From: Nereocystis luetkeana
Taxonomy: Eukaryota; Sar; Phaeophyceae; Laminariales; Laminariaceae
Direction: 5' to 3'
NCBI GenBank assembly: GCA_031213475.1
Contig: JARUPZ010000023.1
Span: 7,644,157 to 7,708,156 of the forward strand
Length of the DNA stretch: 64,000 nt
The stretch's first letter is position 1; each line of letters starts with the position of its first letter. The notes beneath the pieces were generated by a model that was given only the letters and a program-made list of their open reading frames with translations, did not search any database and had not been told where the DNA came from. The position numbers and the translations under genes are program-made. Of this stretch, positions 48,554 through 62,300 are shown piece by piece.

Positions 48554-48630
48554 CATGCACTCGGTGGGATTTGAACCCGCGAAATCGATCTTGATCGGCA
48601 CGCGGACCACCTACCAAGCCACCGGGGACG
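48554..48630 (-). ncRNA. tRNA-like sequence (T arm intact), probable pseudogene
   Basis: On the minus strand, GGTGGCTTGGTAGGTGG resembles a D arm and GCGGG-TTCAAAT-CCCAC resembles a T arm (4 of 5 pairs), followed by CGAGTGCA. The 5' acceptor strand GCGTCCC pairs poorly with CGAGTGC, and no standard anticodon arm folds. It is probably a decayed tRNA or tRNA-derived repeat. Confidence 0.3.
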
Positions 48631-49232
48631 CATGTATACTATTAATACATGCAGCAGTAGCCGGTTACGGCAGTATACATGAAGACGTGGGAACCAGGTG
48701 AACACGATAATAGCATCCCCAGCATTCGATGCTTTGGGGTTGACTTTTTTCGCGTTTTTTTGTGCATGGATACCCACCGAAAGGGATTCAGCCGATGTTT
48801 GGTTGGAATACGTACGGGTGCCCTTTGTTGGAGGGCAGAGTGCCACATTTTGAGGAACCTTGAGCATTGCGCCCATCTTATGCTTCGTATACAAGTACGG
48901 TGATATCTTACGACCCCGCACGGGACATGCCCCCATCCGACGTTTTGAGGCTGAACACGTCCAGGGATATGACCGTACGTGCTGGTCCATCGTGCAACCC
49001 GGCATTGTTGTCAACAATTCAACACTACTACTGCTGTATTTGCAGCATGCCGTTACGATCCGGAAGCCGCAGCCCATACATGGGAACATAGCAAGAAGAA
49101 GAGTATGCATGTACGGTACGTACGGTGTAGGAAATATTGTATCCCATCACGAGCGAAAACACGAGGGTAAAGAGAGGCAGTATCCTGCAAGAACCATGAG
49201 GACAGCAGTAAGTAGTATAATATTTAATAGCA

Positions 49233-49530
49233 GGTTTCGTTCTCTGTAGGGGCCTCCTGCTGCTTGTTGTAGACCATGATAGACGGCAATGGCAGCAGTG
49301 GTTTCGTTCTCTGTCGAGACCTCCTTCTGTGTTAGACAGCAATGACAGGCAGCAGGTTTCATTCTCTCTCGAGCCCCCCTAATGCTGTAGCATACAAGAA
49401 CAGTAGTAGACAACAACACCCATGAGGGCAATGCGTTTCGTTTTCTGTCGGGGCCTCCTATTAGTTACACTCGTGTACTATACCTGGTACTCGTGTAACC
49501 ATGAGGTCCGTGCGTTTCGTTTTCTGTCTC
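49233..49530 (+). repeat. Degenerate 56-79 bp repeat built on TTTCGTTCTCTGTCGRG
   Basis: The word GTTTCGTTCTCTGTMGRGGC, or a close variant followed by CTCC, recurs at about 49233, 49299, 49355, 49432 and 49507. Variable linkers rich in CAGCAG and GACAGCAATG separate the copies. Confidence 0.65.
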
Positions 49531-50502
49531 CAAAGTTGATACATACCGTACCTCTTGCACGGACGGACGGAGTGGCAGAGGACGGCGAACGCCGGACGGA
49601 TACGAATGGATGCGCACCAAAAATGCAACACAATCATCATTCATCGTCACCTACGTACCTCCGGCGGCTTTGTGACCGCATCCTTTCCCGCTATTCTTAG
49701 CTTTGTAGGGACTCGCCACGAAGGACAACCTTGCTGCTGCTGCTGTTGGCTTTCGCTGTCGCAGGCCAGCGCCATGATGACGAGTGTAAGTATTGATATT
49801 GATAGTGTGGTGGTCAGAGCCACACGCTTCGCTTTGGCTTGTGCAACGAACGGACGGACGCGAGCTGGCTTGCTTTCTTCTGCAGAGCGCTCAGCAGGCG
49901 CGACGAGCGAGGAGGGTGGTAGCGAAGGAAGCGACAAACTCAGACGCCAGACAGAGAAACGGGTTTGCCGTGCATTGCTCTGTACTCCTGTGTGGGGGGT
50001 AGCATGTTGTTTATATCTACCTGGTACCGGGTACTGCTGCTGTATCTGTGGTTCGGCTTCGAAAGAGATGCGGAATAATTCAGACAGTTACGGATCCCGC
50101 CGCATATTCCGCTCTGTGGACGGCAATCAATGTAAGATGGATGTTTGGTATTCATACGGTCCCGTATTCATAATATGCGCTACGAGTAACGATCCTTATT
50201 ACTGGGTACATTTTAGTTCAGAATGGTACCGGGTATTTTAGACACTCGCACCGTACCCTCTGTTTTGCTTTTCTGCTTCCAAGACGACAGGAGACGACCT
50301 CGTCGTGATGACCACACACACGTTTTTTTCTTGGAGAAATTACGACTGATTATTATAATACCTGGTATAGTTTTTTGTGTGTTTTCGGCGCATACGTACA
50401 TGCATTCATTCGCGCATACAACAAATAAATGGTCGTTCTGGTTCATACATTGCCACCGCCACCGGTAGAGTTTACGAACTACTCGAGATTTGATATGAAT
50501 GG

Positions 50503-50639
50503 CCTAGGGTTAGGGTTGCTCTGATTGGCTGAGGGCCAGGGCAAGGTTCGCTCTGATTGGCTTAGGAACAGGGTTGGGTTGCTCTGATTGGCTAAAGGTC
50601 AGGGTTGGGGTTGCTCTGATTGGGTAAGGGTTAGGGTTA
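50503..50639 (+). repeat. 31-bp repeat: TTAGGG-like blocks alternating with CTCTGATTGGC
   Basis: Four copies of GCTCTGATTGG spaced 31-32 bp (about 50518, 50549, 50581, 50612) alternate with AGGGTTAGGGTTG-type blocks. The flanks CTAGGGTTAGGGTT and AAGGGTTAGGGTTA resemble telomere repeats of the TTAGGG type. Confidence 0.8.
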
Positions 50640-51924
50640 TCGTTCTACTATTACTTAGTATCATAATACCAGGTACACAGTAGTGTGTATCAACCATATA
50701 TATATGTTGTTTTCTCGAAGACTAAGCGATGGTAAGCAACCCTCTTTGCTATAGCCGTTGGTAGGAAAATCCTGTTGTCGTGGGTCGGGACAATTCTGAC
50801 CCACGAAATCTAACCGAATTGGATCAATCGCGAACACCCCTCGCAGCCTAAATGGCACGACTGCCTGTACATTATATTATCGCCAACATGATTATTAAAA
50901 AAGCGCCCACTCATTCGTCCAAAAAAAACTGAAACTTTCCCCCGACGCGGCAAATTCGTTGTTCATTCATTGGATTCATCATCATTCATGTCCGGTCGAG
51001 TCCGTTTCTCCGTGTACTCGTTAGCAGATGAGAGGAAGATCGAACGACGAGACAGCAAGCAAGCAGCAGCAGCAGCAACAACAAACTGCTGGATCGATGG
51101 AGCTAAGAAAAGAGATCTAGACGATGATACAGCAGCAAGCAGCAAGCATGATCGATGGAGCGAAGACAGACCGATGATGGATACGGGGCAGCGAGCACAA
51201 AAAAAGAGACAGAATCGACCGAGCAGTAAAAAGAAACAGATAGATGATGGGTGAGTGATATCGCACGTCGCGCGAGGTATGTACCTGGTGGTAGGTATTA
51301 TGATAAGTATGTATCACAAACATACTATTAATATACCTGGTATACCGCAACAAAGCGCGCACACAGCAGCAATTAATACTGGTGCTGCTGCTAATAATGC
51401 CTCCTCCTATTATTGACACGTACAAAAAACTATGACGTTTTTAGATACTTTTAGATACTATTATTTTACGTCCACACGTGAGAAGAACGACGAACTTCGC
51501 ACGGCATGGCCTGGTACACCTTGCGTCATTTCATCACCACCACCGTCGTACGAGGTACTACTTTCAACATTTCGTTTCATGTATGTATGTATGGATTCCA
51601 CGCTGACACCCTTTTTTTTACGTCCGAAAAAAAAACAGCCGGAAAAACTAAATATACGCAAGCGAGGAGGAGGAGCCCGGCCGGGTACACCTGCCTGTCA
51701 TTGTGACTGTCTGGACACTTAACCTACAGCTTCAGGCCAGGCACAGGCCACCGACAGAAATGACCGCAACCGAGTGGTTCACTATGATAGGTTTCGCCTC
51801 CACGACGATTTTCGGCACACCACGCCATCCTAATTATGAAATATACGTATTGCTACAAGAAACCGTTTCTCTACCGGAAAGGCCAGCCACACCGATCGCT
51901 TGATATACAATAACGCCCTAGCGT

Positions 51925-52185
51925 ACAGTACCGTAACGCAACGTGCCGCATTGTAAGGTAACCTAACGTACCGCACAGCCTTGCACCGCAACATCCCGTA
52001 CCGTACGGTACCGTACGGTACCGTTCCGTACCGTTCCGTACCACCCGGTACCGTCCCGTACCACCCGGTACCGTTCCGTGCCGTTCCGTACCGCCCGGTA
52101 CCATTCGGTACCGTTTGGTACCGTTTGGTACCGTTTGGTACCGTTCCGTACCGCCCCATACTGTACCGTACCACAGCGTACATTT
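51925..52185. repeat. 10-bp GGTACCGTTC-type satellite
   Basis: About 25 units around GGTACCGTTC / CGTACCACCC, containing the dyad GGTACC. A period of 10 leaves reading frames open on both strands, producing artefactual YGTVPNGT-type peptides. Confidence 0.9.
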
Positions 52186-53282
52186 ACGCACCAAAACGAA
52201 ACAAAAACAAGAACACACAACGACAGAATCGGCCTCGGGTCTTCATCTTCGACCAAAACTCCAGCCAGCGTGCAAACACACATACACAGGTATGCGCACC
52301 ATCATATTTCACCTCCCGAGCGGCTGTTTCTTCTACACCGGAAAAAACAAACCAAAATGTCAGCCAGCGCATACATATCTAGCTAGGTACATGCCCCCAG
52401 CGAAGAGAAAGGGACTACGTGCCCGGAGTTTTCCTTCGAATACCCTTTTCCCGCCAGAAACTACAAATAAACGATTGTTTCCCCTGACTGAAGCGATAAA
52501 AAGGGGGCTCTTCAACATTCCCAAATATTGACGTCATCCCCACTAAACACGCCCCCGTGAAAGACATCAGCGAAAATGACGTCACGAGTCATCGAGGATT
52601 TTCCCACCAACCAGACATCCCCTTTATTGAAAAAAACGACCAAATCAGAAAAAAGCTGACGGCACGGAAATCCCTTTCTCCATGAAAAACCTCTCGTGGA
52701 ATGGGGGACCCCCCCCTCCCCCCCCCCACCCCCCCCCCCCCCCCCCTCCGTTTTTCCTACCCTTCGCCAACAAGTCGGTTGGGCAAGCAGGGGGGGGGAA
52801 CGAAAGCGACTCTACGTGGAACTTACTCCGGAGGGAAAAAAGGATTACACCACCCACCCGACCCCACCCCACTCCAATCGCGTCCCGACCCCCCCAGAGT
52901 ACTACCAATCCTACTACTACTTGTACTGAAACACACGAAAACAAACAATACGATGAAATCCTACCCCCAATGGAAAATTGTACGAGCATGATACGTACTT
53001 ATTAATAGTAGTATTAATAGTAGCAGAGTAGAGATCAACGGTGCTACAATGTACATGCTGGTTGACAGGAATCAACCGACCAACAAGCTGGTGAAACGCT
53101 TCTGTACGTCTACGTGATACGTATGCCTGCGGTCGAACCAATATTCACCGGGGTAAGGAAGGGAGGGGGCTGTCGCCAGTACACGATACGCAGGCCATCT
53201 CACCCATCCTACCCCCCCCCCCCCCCCACCCTCGCATGCAAAGCAACTTTTTAGAGAAAACGAAAGTCCCAACAAACGTCGC

Positions 53283-53323
53283 CGGGTAGGGTAGGGTAGG
53301 GTAGCGTAGGGTAGGGTAGGGCA
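53283..53323 (+). repeat. GGGTA pentanucleotide repeat
   Basis: (GGGTA)n of about 40 bp with one GCGTA unit. It lies just downstream of the RING gene stop codon. Confidence 0.9.
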
Positions 53324-53362
53324 AGATATGCAGGCACGCAAGGTACAGCAGGAGAGGGCTTG

Positions 53363-56300
53363 TCATGACTCCAGTGCTGGGGGTAGCTCGCGCCTACACG
53401 TGGGGCACTCCATCTTTATGTCCATCCAGCGGGTCAGGCACCCCTGGTGAAAGACGTGGTCGCAGGGGGTCAGCATGTAGTCCTCCAACGCGCTGTCAAC
53501 CGGCGCGTAGCAAATCGCGCACTGCCAAATCCCAGACACCCGGTAGGGAGGGGGGGGGGGTGGAGGGAGGGAGGGAGGGCGAAAAAATAAAGGTCGTCAA
53601 GCCAAGGGTGGATATACGTATATGAATGGAGAGGGGGAAGGATGGGCAAGTGGCCAGGTCAAGGAAGGGCGTTATATACCAGTATGCCTGTGTGTGCTTT
53701 TGCTCCGTGCTCCTAACCGAATACCACACAGGGACTACTGAATCGCTACAAAATAGCTACGTGCACGCCACATATATAATAATGTACTTGGCGCGCTTCA
53801 GTAGCACTCCATGGCGCTGCATACCGACTGCTACTACTATTACGGGGGGGCATAGTAAATAGGACCAAATCTTGTGAGTAAAAATATGTAAATACAAGGC
53901 GCTTCGCTCCGCGGGCGGCCTACGCCGCCCGCTACGCTCGCTCTGGAAGGGAAAAAGTACATCAAATTATGGGAAGTGACAGAGGTCCACGATTGAGTTT
54001 AGGTCGTAATTGCAAACCGGCGACTTGATAATGCCAAGAGTCCCGCCGCCATGCTTCAGGAACAAACAGCTCCGACGCCAGCTCGAATGCCACATATGCG
54101 CTTCGCGTCGCGGATGTCGTACGTACGTACATACCCCAGGTAGGATACTGCTGTCTGTACTTATTTTCTTCTTTCGATATGCTCTTATGTCTGTACTCAT
54201 ATGTAGGAAGAAGGCGAAAGCACAGCACGGCACAGCAGCAAAAAAAATGAAAATGAAACCGAAAACTCGGAAAGGGAAAAAAAAACCCGTCCCCTCTCGT
54301 GTAATATTTTTCTGCCTGATTGGAGCACCTTGCACCCGGTCAAAAAGAAGAAAATAAAAATATCGCACAGAAGAGCTTCTCTCTCAGCCTCGTACGCCGT
54401 CTGCCCCTCTCGCGATCACCTCGCTACCGACTCGGTCCGGGTAAAGCTTTTATCACTCTCTGCCACAATCAGCCCCGTCGCCCGCCTCGCGTGAAGCCCG
54501 GTGCTCACCGTGGCCGTCGTTCGCCAGCTCGATAACGTTGGTGTTCAAACTGCACACCTACCTCTTTCAACTTCAGCGTGGTCGCAAAAATAAGCACCGC
54601 TTGAATAGTATCTTGCCCTCCTGAACGACCTTTATAAACTCGTACATACTCTATCAACAATCATAAATCGAAGCCAGACAAAGCCCGTTCATGCATCCCT
54701 CGTGTCTCGAGGCACACGCGACGCCTAGGCACGAAAGCGGCGACCACGCTCCTTGCAACCTCCCCTCTACCCGCCAGCACCCGCTGACACCCGCGACGGC
54801 GCCGGGCTCTCCCGCCGTGCCGTACTCGGAGTACACGCACGCACACGAAACGAAAGACGAAAATAGGAAGAAAGTACGTGCCAAGAGAAATGGAGAAAAC
54901 CAAGAACTGCTGGAAAGGTCCGGCAAGTAGTAATGAAAAGCTGCCTGATTGGAGCACCTTGCACCCGGTCGAAAATAAGAAAAGAAAAACATCGCACAGA
55001 AGAGCTTCTCTCTCAGCCTCGTACGCCGCCCGCCCCGCTCGCGACCACCTCGCTACCGATTCGGTCGGGGTAAAGCTTATATCACTCTCTGCCACAATCA
55101 GCCCCGTCGCCCGCCCCGCGTGAAGCCCGGTGCTCACCGTGGCCGTCGTTCGCCAGCTCGATAACGTTGGTGTTCAAACTGCACACCTCCTTTTTTCAAC
55201 TTCAGCGTGGTCGCCAAAATAAGCACCGCTTGAATAGTATCTTGCCCTCCTGAACGACCTTTATAAAATCGTACATACTCTATCAACAATCAGAAATCGC
55301 AGCCAGACAAAGCCCGTTCATGCATCCCTCGTGTCTCGAGGCACACGCGACGCCTAGGCACGAAAGCGGCGACCGCGCTCCTTGCAACCCCCCCTCTACC
55401 CGCCAGCACCCGCTGGCACCCGCGACGGTGCCGGGTCCTCCCGCGATGCCGTGCTCGGAGAACACGCACGCGGACGAAACGAAAGAAGAAAACAGGAAGA
55501 AATGGCCGAGAAAACAAAGAACTGCTGGAAAGGTCCGGCAAGTAATGAAAGGAGGCGGTTTGGAAGTGGGAGCTCTGAGAGGCCAGGGATGCACCAACCG
55601 AGCACGCTCAGGGGTTGTGATCTAAGTATGTAGTTCTATATAGTTGCTTGTGTGTAACGTAGGTCCTACTAACTATGACCCCCCGTACCAATAAAAAGGT
55701 ACGGTAGGTTGCATGCGCAGTGTGCAAGCTAACAGGGCGAGAGGTTACCGGGAGGTGGCCTAGGACAGGTAAATCGATCATCAATTCCCACTGCATGGAT
55801 CGACCCTTGCTATTATAGTACAGCGTTCAGGGCAGCAGCAGCATCCCTCCTCGTTTTATGATCCACCTCGTGTTGCCGGCTCAAAGAGAGCCGTGTACTA
55901 AATCTGCATGATTCACAACATCGTATGAAACGTCTGGTTGTTCACGTATCTGTATGATCTATAGAATATATACGATCTGTGTGTGATCTATACATTGGCA
56001 TGATCTATATCACTATCTGCCCGAAGTGTCTGAAGTTGGTCGAGATAAGGGCTATACGACGGAAAGGCGAGATTATAACCCTTCCTAGGGTAAAAAACTG
56101 TAGTCGGTTCCGTTTGGAGGACAAGTCACTCAATTTCCAAGTACTTAGTCCCCAAAACGGGACTGCGGTACCGAACGGGTTCAAGGCCGTTACTTACTAT
56201 CGGAGACTTTTTTTCAAGAATTTCCCAAAATTTGGGTATTTTAGAAAGTTGAATCAAGATACGGAGGCGTTCTTTCGCGATTTGCGAAATTTAACAACGG

Positions 56301-59300
56301 GTGAAATATCAGGAAAGTTAAATTTCACGTATTAGGGAAAAAAAATCCTGAAAATTCTGGTTGGAGGATGAAAAAAAAAAAGGCGCGAACCCCCTGCCCC
56401 CCCCCCCCCCCGGAAATTCTAGAAAAAAAAAAGTCCGGTAAATAACGGCCCTGTAATAGAACTACATACTTAGATCACAACCCCTGAGCGTGCTCGGTTG
56501 GTGCATCCCTGGCCTCTCAGAGCTCCCACTTCCAAACCGCCTCCTTCCATTACTTGCCGGACCTTTCCAGCAGTTCTTGGTTTTCTCGGCCATTTCTTCC
56601 TGTTTTCTTCTTTCGTTTCGTGTGCGTGCGTGTTCTCCGAGCACGGCATCGCGGGAGGACCCGGCACCGTCGCGGGTGCCAGCGGGTGCTGGCGGGTAGA
56701 GGGGGGGTTGCAAGGAGCGCGGTCGCCGCTTTCGTGCCTAGGCGTCGCGTGCGCCTCGAGACACGAGGGATGCATGAACGGGCTTTGTCTGGCTGCGATT
56801 TATGATTGTTGATAGAGTATGTACGAGTTTATAAAGGTCGTTCGGCAGGGCAAGATAATATACAAGCGGTGCTTATTTTGGCGACCACGCTGAAGTTGAA
56901 AGAAGGAGGTGTGCAGTTTGAACACCAACGTTATCGAGCTGGCGAACGAAGGCCACGGTGAGCACCGGGCTTCACGCGGGGCGGGCGACGGGGCTGATTG
57001 TAGCAGAGAGTGATAAAAGCTTTACCCGGACCGAATCGGTAGCGAGGTGGTCGCGAGCGGGGCGGGCGGCGTACGAGGCTGAGAGAGAAGCTCTTCTGTG
57101 CGATTTTTTCTTTTCTTTTTTTTCGACCGGGTGCAAGGTGCTCCAATCAGGCAGCTTTTCATTACTACTTGCCGGACCTTTCCAGCAGTTCTTGGTTTTC
57201 TCCATTTCTCTTGGCACGTACTTTCTTCCTATTTTCGTCTTTCGTTTCGTGTGCGTGCGTGTACTCCGAGTACGGCACGGCGGGAGAGCCCGGCGCCGTC
57301 GCGGGTGTCAGCGGGTGCTGGCGGGTAGAGGGGAGGTTGCAAGGAGCGCGGTCCCCGCTTTCGTGCCTAGGCGTCGCGTGTGCCTCGAGACATGAGGGAT
57401 GCATGAACGGGCTTTGTCTGGCTTCGATTTTTTATTGTTGATAGAGTATGTACGAGTTTATAGAGGTCGTTCAGGATAGCAAGATACGATTCAAGCGGTG
57501 CTTATTTTTGCGACCACGCTGAAGTTGAAAGAGGTAGGTGTGCAGTTTGAACACCAACGTTATCGAGCTGGCGAACGACGGCCACGGTGAGCACAGGGCT
57601 TCACGCGAGGCGGACGACGGGGCTGATTGTGGCAGAGAGTGATAAAAGCTTTACCCGGACCGAATCGGTAGCGAGGTGGTCGCGAGAGGGGCAGACGGCG
57701 TACGAGGCTGAGAGAGAAGCTCTTCTGTGCGGTTTTTTTATTTCCTTCTTTTCGACCGGGTGCAAGGTGTTCCAATCAGGCAGAAAAATATTACACGAGA
57801 GGGGACGGGTTTTTTTTTCCCTTTCCGAGTTTTCGGTTTCATTTTCATTTTTTTTGCTGCTGTGCCGTGCTGTGCTTTCGCCTTCTTCCTACATACGAGT
57901 ACAGACATAAGAGTATATCGAAAGAAGAAAATAAGTACAGACAGCAGTATCCTACCTGGGGTATGTACGTACGTACGACATCCGCGACGCGAAGCGCATA
58001 TGTGGCATTCGAGCTGGCGTCGGAGCTGTTTGTTCCTGAAGCATGGCGGCGGGACTCTTGGCATTATCAAGTCGCCGGTTTGCAATTACGACCTAAACTC
58101 AATCGTGGACCTCTGTCACTTCGCATAATTTGATGTTCCAATCAGGCAGAAAAATATTACACGAGAGGGGACGGGGATTTTTTTTCCTTTCCGAGTGTTC
58201 GGTTTCATTTTCATTGTTTTTGCTGCTGTGCCGTGCTGTGCTTTCGCTTTGTTCGTACATAGAGTACAGACATAGAGCATATCGAAATAAGAAAATAAGT
58301 ACAGACAGTAGTACCCTACCTGGGGTGTATGTACGTACGTACGACATCCGCTACCCGAAGCGTATATGTGGTATCCAAGCTGACGTCGGAGCTGTTTTTT
58401 TCTGAAGCATGGCGGCGGGACTCTTGGCATTATCAAGTCGCCGGTTTGCAATTACGATTCTTGAAAACACTAAACTCAATCGTGGACCTCTGTTCGCTTC
58501 GCATAATAATTTGATGTACTTTTTTCCTTCCTGAGCGAGCGTAGCGGGCGGCGTAGGCCGCCCGCGGAGCGAAGCGCCTTGTATTACCGTAACACACGGG
58601 CAGCCAGATGACACACCCGCCGTGACGAATTTCCGAGTCGGTTTTCTCGAAATCAAGCGGGACACAAAACACAACGACAACGGTCAGGCTTCTTTTTTTC
58701 CCCCAAAATCTCGCCGAGAGATATTTCTACCATGATACAGGCGCACGTAGCATCGCTCGGCCTTTCTTTACTTTACTCTCTCGTCGAGTTGTCGAGAAAA
58801 AAAACAAAAAAACGGTTTTTGTGAAATTGGTTTGTGTTATCCTTGTGTGTAATACGGAACCACTTTGGGCGCAAATGCAAGGACCGCTTGGTCTTTATGT
58901 TAATGCAGAAATTATCCTTATATTTCCGGTCACTTTTTTTGCCGCCAGAGCGGTGTGAATACTCAGATGAGAAACCCATCGCTTCCGCCTTCCTTCCTCT
59001 GCTCCTTTGCCTTGCAGCGTGGACGGAAGCTAATATGAAGGAAGCACAACGAAAGCCGTACACTATACTGCTGAAACTACCGCACGTAGCAGTTAAGCCT
59101 ATACCAGGAACGTGCCGTACCTTTTTTTTTGTTTTTCCATTTGTTTACTTTTTGAAAGATTTTTCTCTCTTCTGTAGAATGTGTATGTCGTGCCTGTCGT
59201 ATCCAGTACGATGACATGACATTGCTTGTCTACTCTGCTTACTGCGTATACAACGATGTAGCATCTCTTTGTCTTGTTTGTTGTGACCACATAACTTGTA

Positions 59301-62300
59301 TCGGGTAGCTCTCGTAGGATCGAAAACTCGGTACCGACACTGGCTGGGCTGGATGTTGGCGGGTAGAAAGAACGGATTAGTGTGAACTACCTAAACACAC
59401 ACATACCAGGTACACTGCTGCAACTTACCTCCAAGCAGTTCCCAGCTTCGAGATCTCGCTTCTCCTCGCTGTGCTGCCCCCCCGCCGTTTCCGTCCCAGC
59501 CTGCGCCAAGTATCAAAATATCACGCAACACGCATTACCAAGTGGACATGAGACAGAGCACGCCACAGACACAAAAGACGCATTACGCAGGGCTTAAACA
59601 CATACTGTGCCAGGTACTACATTACAGCATTTATATATGCCATACACTCACCCGATCGTACCTACATAATCACGTACATTAGGCGCAGCGTGACCGAAGC
59701 ATCACACGCAGCTGGCAACCTCCACCAAGTACGACTTTACCACATTTTTTTTTTTTCGAATTATAAACAGCTGACGATCGTTCTCCCTTTTTTTCTTTTT
59801 TTTTTTCCTTGACATTTTGACAAGAAAAAAAAAAACGAACCTGTTGCACTCAAACACGTTTGAACCCTTCCAGAGCAAAACTGCAGTCCTCTTTTGGGGA
59901 CAGACCACTCAAACTCCAAGTTGTTTTGTTCCCAAAACGGGACTGACTCTACTTTTCGCCCAAAAAGGGTCGCCAGCTTGCTCTCTCTCTCTATATATAC
60001 CACCACCGTGTAATACGCGAGATCACACACACCGTCGGACGAAAACTTCCCAGCCGAGCGTTGCTCACTTCGGACAACGGGGAAAGTACAAGAAGCACCG
60101 AGCGAGGCAGGCGTTCATCTATGGCGAAATATATCGACGAGATCAGCCCAAAGCAACCAATTTGGTGATGATGTGTGTGCCCCCCCCCCCCCCCCCCCCC
60201 CGCCTCCCCCCGGCCCATACTGAGGAGAAAATAGGCCCTCCGAAAAAAAACGCCGAAGGGAGTGCTTTATCTTGAAGTTAGTGTGGGGTAAAAATATATA
60301 GATTGAAGTTGGTATAGAAGGGCTAATACGTTATTCAAGACAGTAATATAGGGTGGTTCTATTAATAGCCGACGGGAAACGTAATCTCTTGCTCTCTACC
60401 AGGTACGCAGCGGTATCGGCCTGATCGCGACATCAACATCTCTTACTCCAAAACCGTATACTTGTGCATACGGAAACTACTGCCAGTATAAAAAAAATGT
60501 CCGGAAACGAACTGTGGTACTGACATCCTGGCTGGCACCGATCGACACACCCGACTTTTTCAAACTGCAGTCAATTCAGAAGTCACAAAAAAAAAAACTA
60601 CCAGAATACTCGCACAAGTCCTAAAAAGGTCAACATGGACGAAGGAGAAAACTAAAACATAAGCGGGTGGGATGGAGTTCTGTACGAAATGAAGCAAAAA
60701 AAATGTGTTGTTGAAAAAAAGTGCGTTTAAAAAAAAAAAACTGCTTCAACTTGGTTTCAGTATTACCCCTTCTGTCTATACATGCACAGGTTTCGGCAAT
60801 ATGGGGGGGGGGGGGGGGGGGGGGTCGGAGGTTTGTTTTTCTCGGATACCCCTCGACGCCCATCATCATGGTCAAGGGTTTGTTGCGATTGATTATTTTG
60901 GCGATTCGGGGACACATACAAAACGTCGCTATTCTAGCAACTTGTGGACACTCATACAACTAAGGCTCATTCTTATCGGAGAGCGTTTTTTTCCCACTTT
61001 TTCTCAAGTTTGGAAATAACTGGAGATATGCATCAATATACGGAGGCGTTCTGTTACTATTCGTGAAATTCTCCAAAGCAAAAAATCAGGTTCGTTAAAC
61101 TTCACGTATTTGGGGGGGGGAAAAAAATCAGGAAAAAAATGGAAGATTGAAAAATTGCGCGAAAAAGATAGTCGAAATTATGGGGGGGAAAAGCTCTCCG
61201 GTAAGAACCTCACGTATTGAGGTAACGATGCGGAAGGAATAACATACGCAAGAGAGAACAGGCATGTTTATCTGTGATAGTCAATACTTCCCAGCATCAT
61301 CAGGAGGTGCCGATCAGCCACTCCAACGACGCGTGGACAATACCTGGTACACAAGTATGTATATGTAAAAGGCCCTCCTCTATGCTCGCTACCAAGCAAG
61401 AACAAAAATGGCGAGTGAAGCGGACAGAGAGCCCACGATCGTAGGCGCAAAACTCGCGACTTGCGAAATGCCAAGAGCTCCTACGAGCACGAAAAAAAAC
61501 ATTTTGCGTTTGTACAGGTCGGTCCGTTTTTCGCATGTCTTCGTTCGCATTGGTACAGCGAGCTGTATAGATGCTCGACGAGAGGCTTGCATCTCGCCAG
61601 CGTCGTCTTCTGGCTTGCGTTGTCGCGCTCTGATCCGCACGTACTTGCTTGCTTTGCTTTGATGTGCTGATTTTGTGCGGGGCTTCATGTGGGTTTTGCC
61701 GTGCCGTGATGTGATGTGCTTGCGGTAGATGCTCGACGATAACGTCGTGCTCGTACATGCGTACAAAAAAAATAATAACAACAACAACAACAACAACAAC
61801 AAAAAAGAATGCGTGAAAACAAAAGAGCAAAGGCTCGTCGGCAAATAACAGAAGGACGAGATCCAAACCGGCATAAAATAGCTCGAGGATCGATCCCCGC
61901 CCAAACAATACTCCCGATCGGCGATTGCGGGACGAGGAGGGCTGTGAGCTGCGAGGTGGAAGACTAAACCGAGCGAGAATCTGAGGGTCGGACTATTGCG
62001 GTAGTTATGTTTATGATTACCCTGGAGCTTTAGCATCATGAGTGCCGATGTACGAACCCATCCCCGCCCAGCCCATCTCACCACACTCGCCGCTGGACAC
62101 GCTAGCTATTACTGCTAGTACATCACACCAGAGACAGAGTCAGCGCTGGACACGCTGGCTGTGACGAATTATTTTCGCAAAATATTCCTGCAGATACGTA
62201 CGTACGTACCTCCTCCAACAACTCCGGCGGTATCGGTCGGTGGTAGTCGAACTTCGGCGGCTGGAACCGGGGAGGGACCATGAAGTTGCGCCCGTACCTT

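Noticed and set aside
49647..49937. Minus-strand 96-residue frame with one hydrophobic helix (LSISILTLVIMALA)
   Set aside because: Possible signal anchor, but there is no homology, no splice context, and the plus strand is open over the same bases.
51830..52190. Tyr-Gly-Thr-Val repeat proteins on both strands
   Set aside because: Product of the 10-bp satellite, open in several frames at once.
54320..57441. Recurrent open frame starting MHPSCLEAHATPRHES in all family A copies
   Set aside because: The same segment is open on the opposite strand, has no known motif, and the copies differ by frame-changing indels elsewhere. Treated as non-coding repeat.
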